Shown here piece after piece: positions 52,414 through 64,000 of a stretch of DNA of 64,000 nt (position 1 is the stretch's first letter; each line of letters opens with the position of its first letter). Below the pieces are notes generated by a model. That model ran no database searches and was not told the origin of the DNA. It saw only the letters and a program-made list of their open reading frames with translations. Source of the stretch: CAZWSX01 sp964636985 (GTDB lineage: Bacteria > Planctomycetota > Planctomycetia > Pirellulales > Pirellulaceae); contig CAZWSX010000023.1 in the NCBI GenBank assembly GCA_964636985.1, forward strand, positions 1 to 64,000, in the 5' to 3' direction. The position numbers and the translations under genes are program-made.

Positions 52414-53566
52414 ATGACCACTTTTCTGGGCAAATTTGGACCTGTTCGGTTGGTTCTTTGGCTGGCCGCTGCTGGCCTGTGCTTCGTTGTTTGGCCGAAG
52501 CTGGCTCTGTGGCCCAAGGATTCACTGATCAGTTACGCGTCGTCAAAACCTGTGGTTCTGTACTACGACGAGGATCGCAAGCTGACGGCATGGGACTACC
52601 AGGCAAACAAGCAATGGAGCGTCGCGGGACTCACCGCTCGACCACAGTTATCGTTTTGCCCAGCCGGCGCTCATGCGATTGCTATGATGGAACCGCCTGA
52701 GCGAATTCGAGTGGTTGATATTGCTCCGCCTCATCAATCACGTGAGTACAGACTCAGTGGCGACGAATCATTCACCGACCTGTACTTGGTGACCGCCGAT
52801 GAACGATTTGCCGTGCTGCGAGAGGCTTCCCGCAAGAACTCGCCGTTTCTCGTTGTCGTCGATTTGTCGACGGGCCACGCCGTCGATCGATGGGACAGCA
52901 CCTTGCCACCGCCTGTCCCCGGCCATCTCGACGTACCTCGCTACGGCCCCGCTCAACGGGTTTGGATATCACACTTCCAACACCACGAATCTAAGCGATC
53001 CCCCGCGCCTAAAGTTCCGCCTCGACAGCGCCTTCGCTTGGCTCACCGTGATCGCCATTTTTTTCGGCTTTTTCCAACTGCACCTCACGCCCTGGCAGTG
53101 GCGAGATCAAGCGACGCGCTTTGACGCCAAAACGTTTAGCGAAAAGGCCGAGTTTGCCTTCGAAATCTTGTACATGACCGCTCTGGGCGCTGCGCCTTGC
53201 GGCATCGTGTTGGCATGGCTGGGGCTGTGGCAATGGACTCGCTGGCGAACGGTCGCGTTTGGTGTGCTTGGTGTTTTCGTCGGACTTGCGTTGGTCATGC
53301 TCCTTGGCGAGGAGCTTTTCTGGCAAGTCCCCAAGACGTACGGCTATTGGGTGGCGGTTGCCGATGTCGCCGCGATTTTTCTTCTGCCGGTCGTGACAGG
53401 TGGTGGTGCCGTTCGCCATCGCCCGACGTGCTGGCTATCGATGGGTGAGGCCAGCTCCCATCCCAGTGGCCGCCACACCCCCTCAAGCAGGTGGATAACT
53501 TTTCCAGCCCCAACCCATCCACTTTCGTTGAAGTTTGCTTGCAAGCCCTGCGGCGTCCGCGGATAA
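52414..53566 (+). pseudogene. Frameshifted or composite membrane protein gene
   Basis: Two overlapping frames each make sense over only part of this region. The first (from ATG 52414) gives a membrane anchor (RLVLWLAAAGLCFVVW) and about 170 residues of beta-propeller-like sequence (KPVVLYYDEDRKLTAWDY, ERIRVVDIAPP, ERFAVLREASRKNSPFLVV). It turns into Arg/Pro/His-rich nonsense at about 52950 and stops at 53124. The second frame becomes protein-like at about 52970 (RLKFRLDSAFAWLTVIAIFF) and has four membrane helices to about 53400. Either a single gene has a frameshift near 52950-52975, or two gene remnants were fused by a deletion. A sequencing error is also possible. Confidence 0.5.
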
Positions 53567-53697
53567 TTCAAAGTTGCCTACCTCACGGGCGGCGACTGGC
53601 GATGACTGCCACTCGGCCCCCTCGATTTGCCCACCTTTTGACGACTCGTCCCCCGAGTTCCCGCCTTACGAGTTATCTCGCCTACAAGGAAGCCACT

Positions 53698-56202
<2,505 letters not shown>

Positions 56203-56692
56203 GAGGCTGTCCGAAAATCGGCATCATGCCGCTTTTCGAATGGAACAACGTCAAAAACCTTCGGTGTTTTGACGTTGCGACGACCGTCCAAGTCGTCAAG
56301 AGGCTATCCGAAACAAGATTGCGGATAGCCTCTAAGTCGAATCGCGGAATTTCCGCACGAAGCGTAACGTCACCTTCAAATAGGCCATAAAAAGATTGCC
56401 CCCTTTTCGCGGGTCAATCAGACTAAAAGTTGCGGGCATCGCCGATTACGCGACGCCTCGCAATTGCAGATGTTTGTCGATTCCGTCCGCTGTGAGTTGC
56501 GAAGAGTGTTATTCGCAGCCGTCGGTGGATCCCGCCCTTCCCAGCCCGCCTTATGCCGGTTCGCCAACGAGAACCGCTCCACTCGCTTCGCCGGCAATTC
56601 CGTCGGCCTTCGTTCCGCCAATGGTTCGAATGCGATGCCGAGACGGTCATTCCTGGTGAATCGTTCCCTTCCCGGAAATAGGAATTTCCGCA
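56203..56692. repeat. Hairpin-rich intergenic region
   Basis: 490 bases without a supported gene. It starts with AAGAGGCTGTCCGAAA, repeated with one change about 97 bases later (AAGAGGCTATCCGAAA). Within it are a 10-bp hairpin AACGTCAAAA/TTTTGACGTT (about 56250-56280) and a 12-bp hairpin AGAGGCTATCCG/CGGATAGCCTCT (about 56300-56332). The hairpins may end transcripts of the upstream gene, or be a mobile-repeat remnant. Confidence 0.55.
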
Positions 56693-59600
56693 ATGAAGTT
56701 TTCGAAGCTCGAACAAACTGTGTGTTTCGCCGCCAATAGCACGTGGGGATGGAGCCTCGCACTGGTATTGCTTTGCGGCAACGTCGTAATGGCGCAATTG
56801 CCGATCCCTCAATTGCAGTCGGTCTATCCACCGGGTGCAAAACAAGGAGCGGCGATCGAAGTCACGGTCGGCGGCAACAACTTCGACGACCCTGAAAAGC
56901 TGACGTTCAGTCATCCGGGCATCACGGCCGTCCCTAAGATGACGGAACCAACCGAGTTCGAACCGGCAGCCAAGCCAGTTGCCAATACGTTCAAACTAAC
57001 AGTCGCTGCCGACGTACCTCCAGGTTTGTATGAGGTCCGATTCATCGGGCGGCACGGGCAGTCCAATCCCCGCACGTTCGTCGTATCGAACATGGAGGAG
57101 GCGCTCGAGCAACCTGGCAACAACGTCGAAAGCAAGCCGCAAGATTTGCCGGTCGGCAGTGTCGTCAACGGTCGCTGCGACGGGAACGCGTTCGATTTCT
57201 ACAAGGTGACACTGAAGAAAGACCAGCGCGTCCTGATCGACTGCGTGGCCGATCGAATCGACTCGAAGCTGAACCCCACGATCTTGCTGCTTAACGCACA
57301 AGGGCGTGAATTAACGCGCGTGATGGATACCGTGGGTGAAGATCCCGTGGTCGATTTCATTCCGCTGGCCGACGGCGATTACATCATCAAGTTGTACGAC
57401 TTTGTTTACAACGGCGGCCCCGACTACTTCTATCGCTTGAGCATCGCACCGGCGCCGCTGGTCGACTTTGTGTTTCCTCCGGCCGTGCCTGCCGGTTCCA
57501 ACGAGGCGGTCACCATCTATGGCCGCAATCTTCCGGGAAGCCAACCAGCCGATGGCCTGATGCTGGGCAAGTTGCCGCTGGAAAAACTGACCCTCAACAT
57601 TCAAGCTCCTGGTGGCGAGGGGGCGCAGCTTCCAGCCCCAAGTCAGGTCGACGTAAGCCCGCGTACTTCGATGCTGGACACGTTCGAGTATCGATGGGCT
57701 GGTCCACAAGGCGCGTCGAACGCCGTCGCGATCGGAATCGCGCAGGCTCCTTTAGCTCGCGAGTCCGAACCCAACAATACAGGCGACAAGGCGACGGTGG
57801 TGAACGTCCCCGCTGACATCGCCGGCCAATTCTTCCCTGAACGCGACATCGACTGGTATCAGTTCGATGCCAAGGCAGGCGACGTCTACTTCATCGAAGT
57901 CCTGGCGAGTCGGCTCGGTCGCAACTGCGATCCATCACTCCTGGTTCAACGCGTCGAGAAGAACGATCAAGGTAAGGAAACAGTGAGCGATGTCGGTGAA
58001 GCCGACGATGCGCCCGATCGCCCTCAGAAAATCGGCAGCGACTACGACACCTCGAGCGACGACCCGGTCTACAAGCTTTCGGTTCCCAAAGATGGAACGT
58101 ATCGCGTCAAAGTTCGCGACCTGTTTGGCGATACGCGCCGCGATCCGCGATTCGTGTACCGGCTGATCATTCGCAAGCCGACGCCCGACTTCCGCGTCGC
58201 GGTGTTCCCCGATGTGCCCGTCGCGCCTCCAAATCCGCAAATGTCGAATTTGGATAGCCTGACGATTCGCAAGGGCGGAACAGGACTGCTTCGCGTCGTC
58301 GTCTCGCGACAAGATGAGTTCGATGGCGAGATCCAACTCAACGTCGAAGGGTTGCCCAATGGCGTCACCTGCAGCGGCGCGACCATCGACAAAAAGGTCA
58401 ACACCGCAGCTCTGGTTATCCAAGCCAGCGACGGCATTGGCGCTTGGCAAGGTCCGGTTCGCGTGATTGCCAAGGCGAAGGTTGGGGAACAAGAAATCGC
58501 GAGGCCCGCTCGCTCCGGCACCATCAAGTGGGGAACGCAAAATCGCCAGGCCGACCCGCCCAAGTACCGCCCCTCTCGCGACTTGACGCTGGTCATTAAC
58601 GATAAGGAAGTCGAGCCCGCGACGATTCAAATCGGCGATGGCAACCTGGTGACAACTTCGCTGGGCGGCAAAGTGACGTTGCCCGTCACGATCACCCGCC
58701 GCGGCGAGTGGAAAACGCCGATCAAGCTGACGCGCGCCGGGACGCCCGATCAGATCGTCCCTAAGGATATGAACCTCGACAACAACACAACGAGCGGCAA
58801 CTTCGAGTTGGAACTGTTCCGCCAAGATGTTCCCGTGGGAACCTACACGTTCTATATGCGAGCGGAAGGAAATGTTTCCTACGAGCGCAATCCGGCGGCC
58901 ATCGCGGCAGCAGAAGCCGAGCAAAAAGAGTTCGGCGATCGACTGAACAAGTACAACGAAGGGAAAAACGCCGCGACCACGGCTCGCGATCAAGCTAATC
59001 AAACGTCGCAGCAAGCCAAGACCGAAGCACAGCAGGCCGAAACGGCCCGCAACACGGCCGATGCGGAACTCAAGCAAAAGCAACAAGCCGCCAAGCAGGC
59101 AGCCGATGCGGCTGTCGCTGCAAAGGATGCGGCAGGAAAAGACCCCGCCAACGAAGGTCTGAAGACCGCCGCAGAAAACGCCCAAAAGGCGGCCGACGAA
59201 GCCGCCGCTCAACAAAAGGCCGCGGAGGAGAAATTCCAAGCAGCCGAGAAGGCGCTCAAAGACTCGCAAGAAAAGGCGAAAGCCGAAGAAGAAAAGCGAG
59301 TTAAAGCCGAAGCCGATCTGACGGCAGCAACCAACAAGGCCAATCAAGCCGCGCAGTTCAAGCAACAGCTTGATCAACGCGTCAACCAGATCAAACAAGC
59401 GAATCAAAAGAAAGACGTCCAGGTCGGACTGATTTCCACTCCAGTCAAAGTGAAGATCGTTCCCAGCCCGCTGGTTTTGAAATCGGCGGCGCCGGCAAGT
59501 GCCGTTCCGGCTGGTAACAAGGTCGACATTCCCATCACGTTCGAGCGTCAGTTCGGCTTCGACAAGCAAGTTGAAGTCTTCATCGAAGTGCCGAACGGAT

Positions 59601-59794
59601 TGAAGGGTCTGCAGAACGCGAAGATCGACGTTCCGGCCGACAAGGCCGACGGCAAATTCGAGTACACGCCCGGCAAGGATTGTCCGCCAGGCGAATACAA
59701 ATTGGTCCTCCGCCTGCGAGGTCGCTGGAATAATTGCCAATGCGACACTGTCGGCGATGTCACGTTGAAAGTTGATCCTCCGGCGGCTCAATAG
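56693..59794 (+). CDS. Secreted IPT/PPC-domain surface protein with coiled-coil insertion
   Basis: A 1033-residue exported protein. After the signal region (LALVLLCGNVVMAQ) comes an IPT/TIG-like domain (LQSVYPPGAKQGAAIEVTVGG), then PPC-like pre-peptidase domains at about 150-250 (FDFYKVTLKKDQRVLID) and 375-495 (RDIDWYQFDAKAGDVYFIEV), further beta domains, and a final Ig-like domain. Between about residues 736 and 906 lies an Ala/Gln/Lys/Glu-rich coiled coil. No enzyme motif is present. Proteins of this type accompany DUF1549 cytochromes and WD40-cytochromes in planctomycetes, and a scaffold at the outer face is likely. The gene is 74 bases before the WD40 gene. The insertion resembles one in that neighbour. 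Confidence 0.85.
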   Translation: MKFSKLEQTVCFAANSTWGWSLALVLLCGNVVMAQLPIPQLQSVYPPGAKQGAAIEVTVGGNNFDDPEKLTFSHPGITAVPKMTEPTEFEPAAKPVANTFKLTVAADVPPGLYEVRFIGRHGQSNPRTFVVSNMEEALEQPGNNVESKPQDLPVGSVVNGRCDGNAFDFYKVTLKKDQRVLIDCVADRIDSKLNPTILLLNAQGRELTRVMDTVGEDPVVDFIPLADGDYIIKLYDFVYNGGPDYFYRLSIAPAPLVDFVFPPAVPAGSNEAVTIYGRNLPGSQPADGLMLGKLPLEKLTLNIQAPGGEGAQLPAPSQVDVSPRTSMLDTFEYRWAGPQGASNAVAIGIAQAPLARESEPNNTGDKATVVNVPADIAGQFFPERDIDWYQFDAKAGDVYFIEVLASRLGRNCDPSLLVQRVEKNDQGKETVSDVGEADDAPDRPQKIGSDYDTSSDDPVYKLSVPKDGTYRVKVRDLFGDTRRDPRFVYRLIIRKPTPDFRVAVFPDVPVAPPNPQMSNLDSLTIRKGGTGLLRVVVSRQDEFDGEIQLNVEGLPNGVTCSGATIDKKVNTAALVIQASDGIGAWQGPVRVIAKAKVGEQEIARPARSGTIKWGTQNRQADPPKYRPSRDLTLVINDKEVEPATIQIGDGNLVTTSLGGKVTLPVTITRRGEWKTPIKLTRAGTPDQIVPKDMNLDNNTTSGNFELELFRQDVPVGTYTFYMRAEGNVSYERNPAAIAAAEAEQKEFGDRLNKYNEGKNAATTARDQANQTSQQAKTEAQQAETARNTADAELKQKQQAAKQAADAAVAAKDAAGKDPANEGLKTAAENAQKAADEAAAQQKAAEEKFQAAEKALKDSQEKAKAEEEKRVKAEADLTAATNKANQAAQFKQQLDQRVNQIKQANQKKDVQVGLISTPVKVKIVPSPLVLKSAAPASAVPAGNKVDIPITFERQFGFDKQVEVFIEVPNGLKGLQNAKIDVPADKADGKFEYTPGKDCPPGEYKLVLRLRGRWNNCQCDTVGDVTLKVDPPAAQ

Positions 59795-59868
59795 CCGTTT
59801 CGTTTGCTCACTTCCCTTTTCGACTGCCTCACTCCCACCTGAAACATTTCCCTTTGGGAACTCACGCC

Positions 59869-62800
59869 ATGGAACTTCGCGTAGCTCTTCGTTCACTGCT
59901 GGCCGGCACGACGCTGGCAATGGGTTCAGTTCTTTCGCTGCCTGTCTTCGCCGAGCCTCTTCCTGTCGCGGAAGTAAAGCGGGATACGCCGGTCGATTTC
60001 GAAAAGGAAATCCTGCCGATCCTCCGCCGCAACTGCGTGGCATGCCACAGTGCGACCGAAGCGGAAAGCAAGTTCGTCGTCGAAACGCCGCAGACGATTC
60101 TCAAGGGTGGGACGGAAGGCCCAGCGATTGTCCCAGGCAACTCTGCGAACAGCTTGATCTTTCAAGTTGCTTCGCACGCCAAAGATCCGATCATGCCCCC
60201 CGCCGGCAACGACGTGAAGGCGAAGAACCTCACGGCCGACGAACTGGGGTTGCTCAAGCTCTGGATCGACCAGGGAGCAAAAGGCGAAGTCAGCAAGGCC
60301 AGCGATAAGATCGTTTGGCAGCCGCTCCCCGCCAGCATGAATGCGATCATGGCGGTGGCGGTTTCGCCCGATGGACAGTACGCGGCAGCCGCTCGCGGCA
60401 ATCAGATTTTCGTTTACCACGTGGCGTCGAAGCGCGAGCTTGGCCGTCTTACCGATCCATCGCTCATCGAACGCGGCATCTACAAGAATCCTGGCGTCGC
60501 CGATCTCGATACGATTCAGGCACTTCGCTTCAGCCCGGATGGAAAGTACCTCGCCTCAGGCGGGTTCCGAACTGCCAAGCTGTGGCGGCGGCCTGAACCG
60601 AGCAAGAAGGTCGACCTCGCTGCTTTGGAAGGCGCCCCGCGAGGAATCGCCTTGAGCGCCGATGGCAAGCAAATGGCCATCGGTGAAGAGACGGGAAAAA
60701 TCAAGATCTACGACGTCGCCAGCGGACAAGTTTCCAAGACGCTGCAAGGACACACCGGCCCTGTGACCGGCGTTTCGTTCAGCGCCGATGGAACGCAGCT
60801 CGTCTCAGGCTCGCAAGATAAGACTTGCCGCTTGTGGAATATCGCCGAACAAAAAGAACTGGGGGTCTTCGAGAACCCCGCTCCGATCAATGCCGTTGCG
60901 ATTTGCGGCGAAGGGAAGCTGGTCGCGGTCGCCGCGGCCGATAACAACCTGCGGCTGTGGAACCTTCCCACGCCTAAGGTCGAAGGCCAGGAACCGCCGA
61001 AACCAGTAAAAGAACTCGGACACGGTGGTGCGGTCTCTTCGGTTCAGGCTCTTGGTGCCAAGGGCGAATTCGTCGCCACCGGGTGCGCCGACGCACACAT
61101 CCGGCTGTGGGACATCAACTCTGGACAGCAACTCAAGGCTTTCAACCACCAGGCTCCTGTCGAATCAATCGCTGTCTCGTCAGATATGAAGCGGTTTGTC
61201 ACGGCTGGTTCGAACCAGGTCGCCCGCATTTTCAACGGCGATAATGGCCAGCAAATCGCCGAGCTCAAAGGCAACGTGAAGAACACCGTAAACGTCGGCG
61301 TTGCCACCCGCGCCGTGAACCTCGCCAAGCGGAATGTCGACTCGGCCAAGAAGGACCTCGACGAAGCTCAAAAGCGAAAGAGCTCCGAAGAAGAAAATCA
61401 AAAGAAGTCGATGGAGGAAGTGACCAAGACGGACACCGAGTTCAAGGCCAAGATGGAGGCAGTCAAACAACCGACCGCCGATAAAGAAGCCGCCGACAAG
61501 GCGCTCGTCGAAGCAACCGAAAAGAAGAAGACCAGCGAAGAGAACCAGAAGAAGGCCGGCGATGCTCAGAAGGTCGCACAGGAAAATGTCGACAAGGCCA
61601 ACAAGACCCGCGAGGAAGCTCAAAAAGTCTTGAACGATGCGACAACCGCCGCGCAAAACGCGACCAACGCCGCAAACCAGGCGAAGGAAGCCGCCGCAAA
61701 GGACCCGAACAACGCCGATTTGGCCAAGGCTGCCGAAGTCGCCGTGAAGGCAGCCGAAGAAGCCGAAGCCAAACGCAAGACGGCCGACGAAGAAAAGCAA
61801 AAGCAGGAGAAAGCCGTCACCGATGCCAACACGGCCAAGCAGACAGCCGATCAAGACAAGCAAAAGGCCGACCAGGCATTCAACGAAGCGAACCAGGCCT
61901 TCACGCAAGCGGACCAGAAGGTCAAGCAGGTAACGCCCCCTTACCAAAAGGCGATGGACGAACTCGTCGCCGCCGAGCGTAACTTCAAAGCCGCGCAGCG
62001 GAGCGTCGAACGCGCTGTGGAATCGGTGAAGAAGGCCGTCGAAGCAATTCCTGGCTTTGAGAACATCGTCAAGCAATTCGAGGAAGTCGTTAAGGCGACT
62101 GAAACGAAACAACAAGAAGCTCAAAAGACGCTGGCCGAAGGGGACAAGCCTTGGCATGGCGTCGCGATCAGCCCCGATGGCAAGACAATTGCCACCGTCG
62201 GCGATAACTTGTCGGTGCAAACTTGGGATGTTGAGACTGGCGCTCCGATCGAGATTTACCCGGCCAATGCGGCCGCAATGAAGCTGGCGATTTACTTGCC
62301 CGATGGAACGCTCTTGACCGCCGCCGCCAACAACGCCGTCACATCGTGGGATTTCGCCACGAACTGGAAACTGGAACGAACGATCGGTTCGCCCGACGAT
62401 GCCACGCAAATTGTCGACCGGGTGAGCGCGATCGATTTCAGCCACGACGGCAAGGTGCTGGCGACCGGCAGTGGCGAGCCCTCGCGCAGCGGCGAAATCA
62501 AGTTCTGGTCGGTCGAGAATGGACAACTCGTGCGAGCGTTGAAGGAGCCCCACAGCGATTGTGTTTACGGAATCGAGTTCTCACCCGACGATCAGCAGAT
62601 CGCCAGTTGCGGGGCCGACCGCTTCGTGAAGGTCTTCAACGTCGGCGATGGCTCGTTCGTCCGATCGTTCGAAGGTCACACCCACCACGTGCTCGGCGTT
62701 TCGTGGCGAGCCGACGGCCGCGTCCTGGTGAGCGGTGGAGCCGACAGCGTCGTGAAAGTTTGGAACGTCCGAACCGGCGACCAGATGTTTACAGTCCAGG

Positions 62801-63093
62801 GCTTCAATAAAGAAGTCACCAGCGTTCGCTTTGTCGGCGAGACCGACCAGGCAGTTGCTTCCAGCGGAGCCAACATCGTCCGCATGATCAACGCCGCGGG
62901 CGGAAACAACCTCCGCGACTTCGGCGGCAATACGGATTTCGTCAACTCGGTCGTCGCGACCCCCGATGGCCAGCACGTCGTCGCAGGCGGCCAAGACAGT
63001 GTTCTGCGCGTGTGGCGTTTGGACAACGCTCAAATGTTCCACGCCTTCGAAGCGCCCAAGAGCGAAGTCACCAATCCGCAAGCGTCGAAGTAG
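59869..63093 (+). CDS. Cytochrome c-WD40 protein (PSCyt1-type) with coiled-coil insertion
   Basis: A 1074-residue exported protein (signal in LLAGTTLAMGSVLSLPVFA). The N-terminal planctomycete-type cytochrome c domain has one haem motif CVACH (C56, C59, H60) and the distal IMPPAG Met. WD40 repeats follow from about residue 155 (AVAVSPDGQYAAAARG, LRFSPDGKYLASGG, GHTGPVTGVSFSADGTQLVSGS). The propeller is interrupted at about 474-758 by a long Ala/Lys/Glu coiled coil, then resumes (GVAISPDGKTIATVG) to the end. It is the third gene of the surface/redox group. The ATG at 59869 is chosen; a TTG at 59854 would add five residues. A hairpin at 63109-63136 follows. Confidence 0.9.
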   Translation: MELRVALRSLLAGTTLAMGSVLSLPVFAEPLPVAEVKRDTPVDFEKEILPILRRNCVACHSATEAESKFVVETPQTILKGGTEGPAIVPGNSANSLIFQVASHAKDPIMPPAGNDVKAKNLTADELGLLKLWIDQGAKGEVSKASDKIVWQPLPASMNAIMAVAVSPDGQYAAAARGNQIFVYHVASKRELGRLTDPSLIERGIYKNPGVADLDTIQALRFSPDGKYLASGGFRTAKLWRRPEPSKKVDLAALEGAPRGIALSADGKQMAIGEETGKIKIYDVASGQVSKTLQGHTGPVTGVSFSADGTQLVSGSQDKTCRLWNIAEQKELGVFENPAPINAVAICGEGKLVAVAAADNNLRLWNLPTPKVEGQEPPKPVKELGHGGAVSSVQALGAKGEFVATGCADAHIRLWDINSGQQLKAFNHQAPVESIAVSSDMKRFVTAGSNQVARIFNGDNGQQIAELKGNVKNTVNVGVATRAVNLAKRNVDSAKKDLDEAQKRKSSEEENQKKSMEEVTKTDTEFKAKMEAVKQPTADKEAADKALVEATEKKKTSEENQKKAGDAQKVAQENVDKANKTREEAQKVLNDATTAAQNATNAANQAKEAAAKDPNNADLAKAAEVAVKAAEEAEAKRKTADEEKQKQEKAVTDANTAKQTADQDKQKADQAFNEANQAFTQADQKVKQVTPPYQKAMDELVAAERNFKAAQRSVERAVESVKKAVEAIPGFENIVKQFEEVVKATETKQQEAQKTLAEGDKPWHGVAISPDGKTIATVGDNLSVQTWDVETGAPIEIYPANAAAMKLAIYLPDGTLLTAAANNAVTSWDFATNWKLERTIGSPDDATQIVDRVSAIDFSHDGKVLATGSGEPSRSGEIKFWSVENGQLVRALKEPHSDCVYGIEFSPDDQQIASCGADRFVKVFNVGDGSFVRSFEGHTHHVLGVSWRADGRVLVSGGADSVVKVWNVRTGDQMFTVQGFNKEVTSVRFVGETDQAVASSGANIVRMINAAGGNNLRDFGGNTDFVNSVVATPDGQHVVAGGQDSVLRVWRLDNAQMFHAFEAPKSEVTNPQASK

Positions 63094-63108
63094 CCGACTT
63101 TCCCAAAA

Positions 63109-63136
63109 TCGGCCTGGGCCAACGGGTTCAGGCCGA
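63109..63136 (+). terminator. Hairpin after the WD40-cytochrome gene
   Basis: TCGGCCTG (63109-63116) pairs perfectly with CAGGCCGA (63129-63136) over a 12-base loop. There is no T run, so it may be an attenuator or a processing site rather than a terminator. Confidence 0.35.
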
Positions 63137-63188
63137 CTCGTTATCTGCGACGGGATACTACCGCAAGAGCCTGTTGAGGCAACCGTTC

Positions 63189-64000
63189 GTGGCTGCAACC
63201 CGCATCGATCGTCGGCGCGCGATTCAAACTTTGTTTTGTTCCAGCGCCGCGCTGGCGATGAACTTCCACCCTGAATGGGCTCGTGCGGAGTCCATGGCTG
63301 AGAGTCTCCACCTATTCGCGATTGGCGACTACGGCACGCTCTCGCCGGGACAAAACGCCGTCGCCAAAGCGATGGGCGCACATCGCGAAAAGCATTCGCT
63401 AACGCTCGCGGGCATGCTGCTGCTAGGAGATAACGTCTACGGCGCCGTGAAAGATGGCTTTCACGTCGATTCGCCGCGCTGGAACGAAGGCTTCGAGGCG
63501 ATGTATCCCAGCGATGCGCTCAATTGCCCCTGCCACGTTGTGCTGGGAAATCACGACTACTCCGACAACGCCGGCGGCGAAGAAATCCAGCTGGCATATG
63601 CCAAGCGACCCGGCACGCGATGGAAACTGCCATCCAAGTGGTACCGACTCGACCTAGGTGAACACGCCCAGAGCGTCACCATTCTCGCACTCGATAGCAA
63701 TGTTGGCCGCTACAAGGACGGCGGAGACGCACAACTGGCGTGGCTGGAGAAAGAGTTGGCCAAGCCTCGCGGCACGTTCACGCTCGTGATGGCCCATCAT
63801 CCGATCTACTCCGATGGCAAGCACGGCGATACGCCTGCGCTTGCCAAGTGGGCCCCGATTCTGAACAAGCACCGCGTCCATGCGTACCTCTGCGGTCACG
63901 ACCATGACATGCAGCATCTTGAACTGGCGGATCAATTCACTTCGTACGTGATTTCCGGGGCCGGTGGAGCCGGCGTGCGACCACTACAAGGAAAACGCGA
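63189..64000 (+). CDS. Exported metallophosphoesterase (3' end outside the window)
   Basis: At least 270 codons, open to the window end. It is a calcineurin-type metallophosphoesterase of the purple-acid-phosphatase-like group. Metal-ligand motifs are in order: IGDYG, LGDNVYG, LGNHDYSD, VMAHHPIYSDG and GHDHDMQHL. The N-terminus has DRRRAIQTLF and a hydrophobic stretch, which may be a twin-arginine export signal. The start is a GTG at 63189 with GAGG 9 bases upstream. It probably hydrolyses phosphomonoesters or diesters in the periplasm. It lies 95 bases after the WD40-cytochrome gene and could belong to the same operon. Confidence 0.88.
   Translation, partial: MAATRIDRRRAIQTLFCSSAALAMNFHPEWARAESMAESLHLFAIGDYGTLSPGQNAVAKAMGAHREKHSLTLAGMLLLGDNVYGAVKDGFHVDSPRWNEGFEAMYPSDALNCPCHVVLGNHDYSDNAGGEEIQLAYAKRPGTRWKLPSKWYRLDLGEHAQSVTILALDSNVGRYKDGGDAQLAWLEKELAKPRGTFTLVMAHHPIYSDGKHGDTPALAKWAPILNKHRVHAYLCGHDHDMQHLELADQFTSYVISGAGGAGVRPLQGKR

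Noticed and set aside
56464..56739. A 91-codon open frame before the IPT/PPC gene
   Set aside because: It overlaps the start of a well-supported gene in another frame and has a shadow-like composition.

Overview
The window is chromosomal DNA from a planctomycete, most likely a Pirellulales-type bacterium. This is inferred from the gene families: secreted c-type cytochromes with DUF1549/DUF1553 domains, a DUF1501 protein, an IPT/PPC-type surface protein beside a WD40-cytochrome protein, a LEPR-XLL-like N-terminus on a G8 protein, a short leucine-rich-repeat protein with an N-terminal membrane anchor, and a phosphate-selective-type porin. Frequent GTG and TTG starts and high GC agree with this.

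Layout. 1-384 is the 3' end of a tyrosine integrase that reads into a tRNA-Glu gene (347-419, minus), so the left edge is the end of an integrated element. csrA follows, then a partial complex I operon (nuoI-nuoA-nuoC-nuoD, 1282-4539). 4618-16986 holds ordinary and lineage-specific genes: a DinB/maleylpyruvate-isomerase-like protein with a small hydrolase, a PhyH dioxygenase, a fused membrane/spermidine-synthase-like protein, an HtrA protease, a secreted protein of unknown function, and a DUF1549/DUF1553 plus DUF1501 pair. ligA, a G8 beta-helix protein, a Cys-rich secreted protein and a porin follow (17173-24204).

The centre (25126-41956) is a seven-gene, tightly packed lipid/polyketide operon. 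It starts with a 3150-residue PUFA-synthase-like enzyme arranged KS, chain-length-factor-like KS, AT, four ACPs, a C45/Ntn-hydrolase-like domain, KR, and a DH-like double hotdog. Then come a phosphopantetheinyl transferase, a FabL-type enoyl reductase, a thioester reductase with an SCP2-like tail, a class III aminotransferase, an AMP-ligase and a stand-alone condensation-type acyltransferase. Together they suggest an iterative fatty chain that is released as an aldehyde, aminated and acylated. The product is unknown; this is the best candidate for an undescribed system in the window.

41936-51705 holds a STAS protein, an LRR protein, glmS, a LecA-like-domain protein, a MORN-like repeat protein, an SMP-30-type protein, zwf, and a PuuD-like protein that has lost its catalytic Cys. 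52414-53566 looks like a frameshifted or composite gene. 53698-64000 is a planctomycete surface/redox operon: a DUF1549/DUF1553 cytochrome, an IPT/PPC protein and a WD40-cytochrome protein, the last two carrying similar alanine-rich coiled-coil insertions, followed by a metallophosphoesterase cut by the window end. REP-like palindromes with a GTAG foot occur at 9743-9802 and 50882-50905.
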